Positions 1 to 5,725 of a stretch of DNA of 5,725 nucleotides are shown here, one piece after another. Both the position numbers and the translations under genes were made by a program. The notes under the pieces were generated by a model. That model searched no databases, had not been told where the DNA came from, and saw only the letters and a program-made list of their open reading frames with translations. Location of the stretch: positions 1 through 5,725 of the forward strand of contig JAHDDN010000364.1 of assembly GCA_020629335.1 (NCBI GenBank). The letters are read 5' to 3'. The number at the start of each line of letters is the position of its first letter. The first letter of the stretch is position 1. The stretch comes from Chitinophagales bacterium. Lineage in GTDB: Bacteria; Bacteroidota; Bacteroidia; Chitinophagales; UBA2359.

Positions 1-1
1 G

Positions 2-2503
2 AGTTTTTGTTTGATTGGTTTTTTGATTGGAATCAGTGTGTGGGGGCAGGATGCGCCTATGCTGTTTGGTAAGGTCATTGATGAAAAGGGAAATCCCTTA
101 GAATTTGCGAATGTAGCGATAGAAGGAACGAGTACGGGTGCTACAACTAATGAGAATGGTTATTATGAGATTACGGGTTTGCAGGCGAATAAAACGCTGC
201 GAGTAATCTTTAGGTATACAGGTTATGAGTCTATGACTCAAACGGTGAATTTGAAGCAGGGCCAAAAAAAGCGTCTGAATGCGACTTTGCAGTCTAAGAC
301 GGAGACGATGGGAGAAGTGGTTGTGAAGGGAGATTTGAATGTAAAGGAAGGAGTGCGAAAAATTGATCCTAAACTATTTTCTGAAATACCGGGATTGAGT
401 GAATTGGCGATTATTAAGACGCTGCAAGGGGTGGCTTCTAATAGTGAATTGAGTTCGCAATACTCGGTGCGTGGAGGTAATTATGATGAGAACCTCATTT
501 ATGTGAATGATTTTGAGATTTACAAGCCTTTTTTGATTCGTACAGGTCAGCAAGAGGGATTGAATTTTATTAATCCAGATATGATACAAACGCTTTCTTT
601 CTCTCCAGGAGGATTTGCGGCTAAATATGGTGACAAGCTTTCTTCTGTGCTTGATATTAAATACAAAAAACAACATGCTTCTCAAGCTAAATTGAGTTTG
701 AGTTTATTAGGCGCCAGCGTTCATGTGGCAGGTGGAGGCCTTAATGAGCGATTGACTTATAATGTTGGGATTAGAAATAGAACGAATCGTTATTTGTTTA
801 ATGCGTTGCCAGTGGAAGGGGAGTATAGTCCTTCGGCTTCTGATGTGCAAGCCTTTTTTACGTATGATTTGACGACTAATTTGCAATGGCAATATTTGGT
901 CAATTATGCTCGAAATAGTTTCTTGTTTAGGCCAACGGTTTCTCAAACCAGTTTTGGTACTTTTAATCAGTCGCTTCAATTAGATGTTTATTTTGAGGGG
1001 CAAGAAAATGATGCTTATCGTACCTTGATGAATGGAACGGCTTTATCCTATTTTACGGATGATAAAAAACTAAACTTAAAGTTGATGGCTTCGGCTTATA
1101 ATACCAGAGAGCAAGAGGCATTTGATATTATTGGAGAGTATTGGATAGGGGAGGTAGAGAAGAATTTCGGTAGTGAGAATTTTGGGGAGCGTAAGCGTAC
1201 TTTAGGAGTGGGTACTTATCATGATTGGGCGAGAAATGAGCTGAAGGCTAATATTTTTAATGTAGAGCATAAAGGCTATTTAGATAAGGGAGAACATTTT
1301 TTAAGCTGGGGAGTGAAGTTCCAGCATGAAGAAATAGATGATAAAATCAATGAGTGGTACCGAGTGGATTCTGCGGGTTATTCTAAGCCTATTGATGATC
1401 AGGAGGTATTATTAAGAGATGTATTGAAAACAAAAATTAATCTAAGTTCGAATCGTTATTATGCTTATTTGCAGGATAGTTGGAATGTGGCGGACTCTAA
1501 TCGTTTAGTGATTAATTATGGAGTGAGAGCGAATTATTGGGATTTGAATAAGGAGTTGATTATTACGCCAAGAGTATTGCTTTCTTATGTACCTCGTTTT
1601 AATGATAAAGAAACATGGAGGCGTAAAGAATTATCTTTTAGATTAGCAGTGGGTGCTTATTATCAACCGCCCTTCTATAGAGAGTTGCGTAATTTTGATG
1701 GAGAAATTAATCGAGATTTAAAAGCTCAAAAATCTTTGCATACTGTAGTAGGAATGGATTATACTTTCCCACTTTGGAATCGTCCATTTAAGTTTACCTC
1801 AGAGGCTTATTATAAATACCTTTGGGACTTAGTCTCTTATGATATTGATAATGTATTGATTCGATACAGTGCCTTGAATAATGCGACGGGTTATGCCACT
1901 GGTATTGATATGCGTATTAATGGGGAGTTTGTAGAAGGGGTGGAGTCATGGTTTAGTCTTTCTGTAATGCAGACCAAGGAGAACTTAGATAATGACTTTT
2001 ATTATTTGCCTAAGAATGCGGCAGGAGAAACCGTGATTGCTGGAGTAACAGAAGATCAAATAGTAGTAGATAGTTTATTAGTGGAGCCAGGTTTGATTTT
2101 TCGTCCTACGGATCAGCGGATTAACTTCTCTATATTTTTCCAAGATCATTTGCCAGGTAATGAAAACTTCAAGGTACATTTAAATTTCCTATACGGAACA
2201 GGTATGTCATTCAGCCCGCCAGACAAACCACGTTATAGAAACAAATTTAGATTGCCTGCTTATCGTAGGGTAGATATTGGTTTCTCAGCCTTATTATTTG
2301 ATAGAGAAAAAAAAGAATTGCGCCCAACCAGTGCATTCAGAGTCTTCAAAAAAATATGGGCCTCCGTAGAGATATTCAATTTATTGGGTGTATCTAATAC
2401 CATCTCATATACATGGGTAGATGATTTCACGGGGCGAACTTATGGCGTTCCTAATTATCTAACCTCCCGTAGATTAAATGCAAAAATCCACTTTGATTTT
2501 TAA
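2..2503 (+). CDS. TonB-dependent outer-membrane receptor, 5' end cut by window
   Basis: Likely an active transporter of the outer membrane, driven by TonB/ExbBD, that takes up an unidentified substrate. The reading frame is open from base 2, so the true start lies left of the window; the TTG at 11 falls inside the signal peptide and is unlikely to be the start. Counting residues from base 2, about 1-15 are a hydrophobic signal-peptide core (FCLIGFLIGISVWG), probably cleaved before QDAP. Residues about 22-98 form a carboxypeptidase-regulatory-like beta-sandwich (GKVIDEKGNPLEFANV, then TNENGYYEI). EVVVKG near 105-110 is a possible TonB-box-like stretch. The plug domain spans about 115-220, with YSVRGGNYDENLIYV. 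The rest is beta-barrel, ending in NAKIHFDF with the terminal aromatic residue usual for outer-membrane proteins. At about 830 residues it is shorter than typical SusC proteins, and no susD-like gene follows, so a SusC role is not supported. The family call is secure; the substrate is unknown. Confidence 0.93.
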   Translation, partial: SFCLIGFLIGISVWGQDAPMLFGKVIDEKGNPLEFANVAIEGTSTGATTNENGYYEITGLQANKTLRVIFRYTGYESMTQTVNLKQGQKKRLNATLQSKTETMGEVVVKGDLNVKEGVRKIDPKLFSEIPGLSELAIIKTLQGVASNSELSSQYSVRGGNYDENLIYVNDFEIYKPFLIRTGQQEGLNFINPDMIQTLSFSPGGFAAKYGDKLSSVLDIKYKKQHASQAKLSLSLLGASVHVAGGGLNERLTYNVGIRNRTNRYLFNALPVEGEYSPSASDVQAFFTYDLTTNLQWQYLVNYARNSFLFRPTVSQTSFGTFNQSLQLDVYFEGQENDAYRTLMNGTALSYFTDDKKLNLKLMASAYNTREQEAFDIIGEYWIGEVEKNFGSENFGERKRTLGVGTYHDWARNELKANIFNVEHKGYLDKGEHFLSWGVKFQHEEIDDKINEWYRVDSAGYSKPIDDQEVLLRDVLKTKINLSSNRYYAYLQDSWNVADSNRLVINYGVRANYWDLNKELIITPRVLLSYVPRFNDKETWRRKELSFRLAVGAYYQPPFYRELRNFDGEINRDLKAQKSLHTVVGMDYTFPLWNRPFKFTSEAYYKYLWDLVSYDIDNVLIRYSALNNATGYATGIDMRINGEFVEGVESWFSLSVMQTKENLDNDFYYLPKNAAGETVIAGVTEDQIVVDSLLVEPGLIFRPTDQRINFSIFFQDHLPGNENFKVHLNFLYGTGMSFSPPDKPRYRNKFRLPAYRRVDIGFSALLFDREKKELRPTSAFRVFKKIWASVEIFNLLGVSNTISYTWVDDFTGRTYGVPNYLTSRRLNAKIHFDF

Positions 2504-2528
2504 AATATAAATGTAATAATTTAACATA

Positions 2529-2566
2529 AAAAAGGCCCCTGCAATTTATTTTGTAGGGGCCTTTTT
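2529..2566. terminator. Bidirectional intrinsic terminator between convergent genes
   Basis: A 16-bp stem pairs 2529-2544 with 2551-2566 around a 6-nt loop (TTTATT), with one G-T wobble. The core is GGCCCCTGCAA against TTGTAGGGGCC. An A-run precedes and a T-run follows the core, so each strand reads as hairpin plus U-tract. It lies 25 bp after the receptor stop and about 110 bp beyond the stop of the opposing dacB gene, so it can end transcription from both sides. Confidence 0.9.
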
Positions 2567-2599
2567 GTATTATTGCTGTATGTTAATCTGTTATAATTA

Positions 2600-2633
2600 C
2601 CCAAGTTGGGCGACCACAAGGGTCGCCCCTACA
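2600..2633. repeat. GC-rich REP-like palindrome
   Basis: An 8-bp perfect inverted repeat, GGGCGACC (2608-2615) and GGTCGCCC (2621-2628), encloses the 5-nt loop ACAAG and is followed by CTACA. A second short palindrome, CCCAA-G-TTGGG (2600-2610), overlaps its left arm, so two folds compete for GGG 2608-2610. The block is far richer in GC than the flanking AT-rich spacer. From memory, very similar GGGCGACC...GGTCGCCCCTAC palindromes recur in many unrelated bacterial genomes as dispersed REP-type sequences; this was not checked. No U-tract follows on the minus strand, and only a short T-run (2634-2638) follows on the plus strand, so terminator function is less likely than for the neighbouring hairpin. 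Confidence 0.6.
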
Positions 2634-2675
2634 TTTTTATTGCTAATTACTACAAATCCTTTTTACAGGCAAAAT

Positions 2676-4208
2676 TTATTCCTCCATAAATATCTCCGCA
2701 CCTTCTAAATCCAATTCCGCCACTCTTTTCAAAACTCCCATCAATTTACTTTTCATCACAGAGTTTTTACAAGTATAATCATTCGCCATAATAGCGAACG
2801 AAAGTAAACGCCCAGATTTTTCATGTACATAACCCACATAACAGCGAGTATTTTTTAGCGTCCCACTCTTAGCTCTCAAGTTTTTAGCTGCTGCCGTTTT
2901 AGCCAAAGTATATTTTAGATTACCCTTGTCTTTTGGATTGCCTGCCTCAGAAAGCGATAAATAAAAACTCTCAAAGTTATCATCCTTAGCGGCTGCTCTT
3001 AAGATATTGGTAAACTGCTTAGGAGAAACTTTATTCAATGGAGAAAGGCCGCTGCCATCTTCCATATTAAAAGACTTATCCAATCTAACGCCTCTTGCAC
3101 CCCAGTGTTTTCTGATTGCCTCTACACCGCCAAAAGTAGAACCCTGTCCATACTTATACCAACCAATGGTTTTTAATAAATGCTCACAGTGTAAGTTAAG
3201 GCTCTTCTTATTCGTCCAAGTCACGATATCTTTTAATAGAGGCGATTCTGTTGTATGTATAGTTTTCGCTTCCCCTTGTAAAATACTATGATCTCGGTCC
3301 AATAATCTAAAACTTGTAAACTCTCCAGAAGCACCAATTCCTTCTTCTTCCAACTCCTTTTTCAAGGAATAAGCCGCAAATAGTGGCGGATCAGGAATAG
3401 CGCCCTTAATATAACCCTTAGGCTTACCAGGCGGCACCGAACCTCTCATAAATATCTCATTAGAATAAGGCGCCGTATACACATAAGCATCATCAAATGA
3501 TCTTCTTGATCCAGTCACGACCTCATTTCGAAAAGTAATATGATTTAAATCAGGAATGGTATATTGAAACTCTGTCGGATCACCTTGCCTTCTTCCTGGA
3601 TTAAAAACCAAGTTATATTGATTTTCATGTATCGTTAATCCTGAAGCACCAGCGCCATAATAATTGCCCATATCTTCCCAAAGCCAATTTCTCGGTATTG
3701 TTGCGTACTCAAAAAATCGCTCATCAGCAATCACATTTCCATTAATAGAATCTATGCCAGCCTCTTTAACAGCTTCCGTCCAAGTATCCATTAATTTGCC
3801 ATAAGACTGACTACAAGTAATTCGTTTATACCCCAAGGTTGGATCACCACCTCCCTTAATAATCAAATTTCCCTGCAAGACTCCTTCTTTATCTATATAG
3901 CCATCATGCCTCAGTTCCGTTTTATAAGTAAAACTATCCCCAAGCAATGACATCACCGTCGCCGTCGTAATGGTTTTTAAAGCCGAAGCAGGCCGAAAAC
4001 TCTTATCTGCATTATGCAAGGCAATATACTCACCCGTCTCTACATCCTGCACCGCAAATCCCCAAGATGCATGCTTCATCAACTTATGTTCATCCAAACT
4101 CTCAATCGACTTCAATAATTTATCTGATTCCACATTGATGACCGTATTAGAGAGGTAGCCAAAGCACACCACTGCCAATGCGATCAAAATCCAATTCTTT
4201 CTCCGCAT
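2676..4208 (-). CDS. dacB: PBP4-type D-alanyl-D-alanine carboxypeptidase/endopeptidase (peptidase S13)
   Basis: A low-molecular-mass class C penicillin-binding protein of the periplasm. The family removes the terminal D-Ala from peptidoglycan pentapeptides or cuts DD-crosslinks by a serine acyl-enzyme mechanism. All three penicillin-binding motifs are visible: SALK with nucleophile S75 and K78 (context RPASALKTITT), SLN at 336-338, and KSGT at 447-450 (context LRAKSGTLKNTRCYVGYV), where many family members have KTGT. The class C block DGSGLSP is at 384-390, and IKGGGDPTL (117-125) is typical of the domain following the first motif. Residues 6-20 are a hydrophobic signal peptide or membrane anchor after MRRKN. 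The length, 510 residues, is slightly above the 477 of E. coli PBP4. The ATG at 4206-4208 is preferred because it places this export signal at the N-terminus; no Shine-Dalgarno precedes it. The gene is convergent with the receptor gene and lies 424 bp downstream of fbp. Confidence 0.93.
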   Translation of the reverse strand: MRRKNWILIALAVVCFGYLSNTVINVESDKLLKSIESLDEHKLMKHASWGFAVQDVETGEYIALHNADKSFRPASALKTITTATVMSLLGDSFTYKTELRHDGYIDKEGVLQGNLIIKGGGDPTLGYKRITCSQSYGKLMDTWTEAVKEAGIDSINGNVIADERFFEYATIPRNWLWEDMGNYYGAGASGLTIHENQYNLVFNPGRRQGDPTEFQYTIPDLNHITFRNEVVTGSRRSFDDAYVYTAPYSNEIFMRGSVPPGKPKGYIKGAIPDPPLFAAYSLKKELEEEGIGASGEFTSFRLLDRDHSILQGEAKTIHTTESPLLKDIVTWTNKKSLNLHCEHLLKTIGWYKYGQGSTFGGVEAIRKHWGARGVRLDKSFNMEDGSGLSPLNKVSPKQFTNILRAAAKDDNFESFYLSLSEAGNPKDKGNLKYTLAKTAAAKNLRAKSGTLKNTRCYVGYVHEKSGRLLSFAIMANDYTCKNSVMKSKLMGVLKRVAELDLEGAEIFMEE

Positions 4209-4421
4209 ATATTAATTAGTTGTTGGTTGTTTAATAATAGTAAAATAGTCAGTTTGTGTATTAGTTAATTAGATTAACTAACTAATTCATTACAAACATT
4301 TTCAAAATGATTTAGAAAAATCAGTTATACAGTTTATCAGTTATTTAGTAATTAACGTTTTAACTGAATAACGTTTAAACGTTGTAACCGAATAATTTTT
4401 ATGTTATAACTAAATATTATT
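4209..4421 (-). promoter_or_regulatory. AT-rich leader of dacB with repeated short dyads
   Basis: This stretch must hold or transmit the dacB promoter, but I see no convincing pair of -33 TTTG and -7 TAnnTTTG elements. It holds a 9-bp inverted repeat, TTAGTTAAT (4261-4269) and ATTAACTAA (4273-4281), with a 3-nt loop, about 52 bp before the start codon. It also has TCAGTTA at 4321-4327 and 4337-4343, the inverted form TAACTGA at 4361-4367, and a variant TAACCGA at 4385-4391. Such clustered dyads could be operator sites, which is inference only. No small gene was recognised here. Confidence 0.35.
4354..4400. repeat. 24-nt-period direct repeat and 14-bp palindrome
   Basis: Positions 4356-4376 and 4380-4400 match at 17 of 21 bases with a 24-nt period; both contain CGTT, then TAAC, then GAATAA. 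A perfect 14-bp palindrome, AACGTTTAAACGTT, spans 4370-4383 across the junction of the two copies. AACGTT also occurs at 4354-4359. The block lies 146-192 bp upstream of the dacB start codon. Confidence 0.7.
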
Positions 4422-4445
4422 CCAACGTTCCAACGTTCCAACGTT
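4422..4445. repeat. CCAACGTT tandem array, left block (3 units)
   Basis: Three perfect contiguous copies of the 8-mer CCAACGTT begin at 4422, 4430 and 4438. Each contains the palindrome AACGTT. The array stops abruptly at 4445, where the foldback element begins, and the same unit resumes in the same orientation after that element. Confidence 0.93.
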
Positions 4446-4586
4446 GAGTCTGCTCTAAAAAGTAAAAAACCAAACGAGAATAATAAAAGTCATATTTGTA
4501 AAATTCTGAAAAAACACATTTTAAACATTTATCAATGTACAATAAGATTTGAATTTTACCGAATATGGACTTTTTAGAGCAAGCCC
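4446..4586. mobile_element. MITE-like foldback element with terminal inverted repeats
   Basis: The segment is about 141 bp. Its ends are imperfect 18-bp inverted repeats (4446-4463 against 4569-4586, 3 mismatches) with a perfect 13-bp core, TGCTCTAAAAAGT (4451-4463) and ACTTTTTAGAGCA (4569-4581). Inside, CATATT (4491-4496) pairs with AATATG (4562-4567) and GTAAAATTC (4498-4506) with GAATTTTAC (4551-4559). An apical hairpin, ACATT-TATC-AATGT, lies at 4525-4538. AACGTT abuts both ends (4440-4445 and 4587-4592), consistent with a 6-bp target duplication, but the target is itself a repeat so this is ambiguous. It has no coding capacity and could only move if a transposase acted in trans. Alternatives are a large transcript hairpin or a chance structure in AT-rich DNA. 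Confidence 0.5.
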
Positions 4587-4634
4587 AACGTTCCAACGTT
4601 CCAACGTTCCAACGTTCCTATCGTTCCTATCGTT
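4585..4634. repeat. CCAACGTT tandem array, right block running into the fbp stop
   Basis: Four perfect CCAACGTT units begin at 4585, 4593, 4601 and 4609. Two 9-nt variants, CCTATCGTT, follow at 4617-4625 and 4626-4634, and an ATATCGTT remnant lies within the last fbp codons. The array therefore overlaps the fbp stop codon (4633-4635). The first two bases of the first unit can also be counted as the right end of the foldback element. Confidence 0.9.
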
Positions 4635-5673
4635 ATATCGTTTCCACCCCCTGAAGAATCTCTTCCGCCTTAGTCACCATCTTCATACTGCCAGAGTAAA
4701 CTGGCGAACATTGATGCAAATGCTTTGCCTCCACATCTAAGAGTCTGTTTCCATTGCCATCTGTCGCTTTTCCGCCAGCCTGTTCCATTACATAAGCCAA
4801 AGGATTTCCCTCATAAAGCAAGCGCAACTTGCCATCTGGTGTTTTAGACGTAGCAGGATACATGAAAATACCTCCCTTTATTAATGTTCGGTGAATATCC
4901 GCTACCATTGATCCAATATAACGCCCTTTATAAGGACGATTAGTGGCCTTATCTTCGGTTTTACAATATTTGATATAATTATTCACTCCCTCAGAGAAAA
5001 TATACTGATAACCCTCATTGACGGAGTAGATTTTTCCATCTTGAGGTACTCTAATATTCTCATGGGATAAGCAAAACTCTCCAATAGATGGATCTAAAGT
5101 AAAGCCATGAACACCCTCTCCAGTCGTATAAACCATAATGGTTGAAGGCCCATAAATGATATAGCCAGCAGCCAACTGCTCACTACCATTTTGTAAGAAA
5201 TCTCTTAAATCACAAAGCTCTCCTTCAGGGCTTACTCTATGGTAAATAGAAAAAATCGTACCGATTGACACATCTACATCAATATTAGAAGAACCATCTA
5301 ATGGATCAAATAATACGACATACTTAGCTTGCTTAGCTCTATCGTGGTCAAATGCCACATAATCTTCATTCTCCTCTGAAGCAATTCCACAACACTGACC
5401 ACCAGCATTCAAAGCTGAAATCAGTTGATTATTAGCATACATATCTAATTTAGCGACCTCCTCGCCATAGGCATTAGTTCTTCCTAAAGAACCGATGATA
5501 TCTACTAAGCCAGCCATATTCACTTCTCGGTGAATCATCTTAGCGGCAAATACAATATCTCTTAAAAGAGACGAAAATTCTCCACTGGCACTCGGTGAAT
5601 CATCTTGTCCTTTGACAATAAACTCATTTAGCGTAATAATTTCTTTAATATTCTGCATATTTGTGTTTTTCAT
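4633..5673 (-). CDS. fbp: Fructose-1,6-bisphosphatase, class I
   Basis: A cytoplasmic, Mg-dependent enzyme that hydrolyses fructose 1,6-bisphosphate to fructose 6-phosphate and phosphate, the committed step of gluconeogenesis. The protein has 346 residues, near the family norm (332 in E. coli). The metal-binding core [12 protein letters not shown] covers 122-133, giving D123 and D126; upstream SEE supplies E100 and E101. The class I signature [13 protein letters not shown] (281-293) supplies E288. Residues lining the AMP site of the mammalian enzyme are also present: SGEF at 30-33 matches TGEL, and K117-Y118 match K112-Y113, so AMP inhibition is likely (inference). The ATG at 5671-5673 gives MKNTNMQN; the ATG at M6 is an alternative start. 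There is no Shine-Dalgarno. The stop codon lies inside a tandem-repeat array, and no classical GC-rich terminator follows. It lies upstream of dacB on the same strand but is probably not tightly co-transcribed. Confidence 0.96.
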   Translation of the reverse strand: MKNTNMQNIKEIITLNEFIVKGQDDSPSASGEFSSLLRDIVFAAKMIHREVNMAGLVDIIGSLGRTNAYGEEVAKLDMYANNQLISALNAGGQCCGIASEENEDYVAFDHDRAKQAKYVVLFDPLDGSSNIDVDVSIGTIFSIYHRVSPEGELCDLRDFLQNGSEQLAAGYIIYGPSTIMVYTTGEGVHGFTLDPSIGEFCLSHENIRVPQDGKIYSVNEGYQYIFSEGVNNYIKYCKTEDKATNRPYKGRYIGSMVADIHRTLIKGGIFMYPATSKTPDGKLRLLYEGNPLAYVMEQAGGKATDGNGNRLLDVEAKHLHQCSPVYSGSMKMVTKAEEILQGVETI

Positions 5674-5693
5674 AAAAACTTAAAGTGAGCGAA

Positions 5694-5725
5694 CGAAATT
5701 ACCTTGCAAAAATGCCATAATTCAA
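5694..5725 (-). promoter_or_regulatory. Possible Bacteroidota-type promoter of fbp
   Basis: On the minus strand TAATTTCG (5701 down to 5694) matches the Bacteroidota -7 consensus TAnnTTTG at all but one position. TTGA at the window edge (5725-5722) lies 20 nt upstream and could be the end of a -33 TTTG element whose first base is off the window. The start codon is 20 nt downstream, which would give a short leader. The -33 part cannot be confirmed because the window ends there. Confidence 0.35.

Noticed and set aside
11..13. TTG as the start codon of the receptor gene
   Set aside because: The frame is open upstream to base 2 and the TTG lies within the hydrophobic core of the signal peptide with no charged N-terminus before it, so the start must be off the window.
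374..979. Minus-strand open frames opposite the receptor gene
   Set aside because: They are shadows of the long receptor frame with no recognisable domains.
3007..4158. Plus-strand open frames opposite dacB (3007-3291 and 3970-4158)
   Set aside because: They lie antisense to a gene with complete catalytic motifs and show no features of real proteins.
4164..4166. Lipoprotein signal at Cys15 of the DacB-type protein
   Set aside because: The residues before the cysteine are AVV, lacking the usual small residue at -1, so an ordinary signal peptide or anchor is more likely.
4443..4589. Integron cassette-like borders (GTTGAGT and GCCCAAC fit GTTRRRY and RYYYAAC)
   Set aside because: The matches arise from the repeat unit and the inverted-repeat ends. 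There is no full attC site with paired inner boxes, no cassette gene and no integrase in view.
4422..4634. CRISPR array
   Set aside because: The repeats are contiguous 8-mers with no spacers, and no cas genes are present.
4549..4740. Plus-strand 63-residue open frame containing TFQRSNVPTF
   Set aside because: It is the translation of the CCAACGTT array followed by the antisense of fbp. It shows no homology signal and no ribosome site; such repeat-derived peptides are commonly mis-annotated.

Overview
The window suggests a low-GC member of the Bacteroidota. The evidence is an outer-membrane TonB-dependent receptor with the N-terminal carboxypeptidase-regulatory-like domain typical of that phylum, the absence of Shine-Dalgarno sequences before both visible start codons, and a sequence resembling the Bacteroidota promoter element TAnnTTTG upstream of fbp. 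I cannot place it to genus.

Layout. Positions 2-2503 (+) hold a TonB-dependent receptor gene whose start codon lies off the left edge; its signal peptide is already under way at base 2. Positions 2504-2675 are a convergent intergenic region with a strong bidirectional hairpin terminator (2529-2566) and a separate GC-rich REP-like palindrome (2600-2633). Positions 2676-4208 (-) encode a PBP4/DacB-type D-alanyl-D-alanine carboxypeptidase/endopeptidase. Positions 4209-4632 are a 424-bp AT-rich gap. Positions 4633-5673 (-) encode a class I fructose-1,6-bisphosphatase, with a possible promoter at the right edge.

The three genes are housekeeping or envelope functions with no obvious shared pathway: nutrient uptake through the outer membrane, peptidoglycan trimming in the periplasm, and gluconeogenesis in the cytoplasm. 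The two minus-strand genes share an orientation, but the 424-bp repeat-rich gap argues against tight operon coupling.

The unusual part is the 4209-4632 gap. It carries a CCAACGTT tandem array that runs up to the fbp stop codon, a foldback element of about 141 bp with imperfect 18-bp terminal inverted repeats that appears to interrupt that array (a MITE-like insertion), and further AACGTT palindromes and TAACTGA-like repeats between the array and the dacB start. I see no new multi-gene system; the reportable novelty is non-coding.
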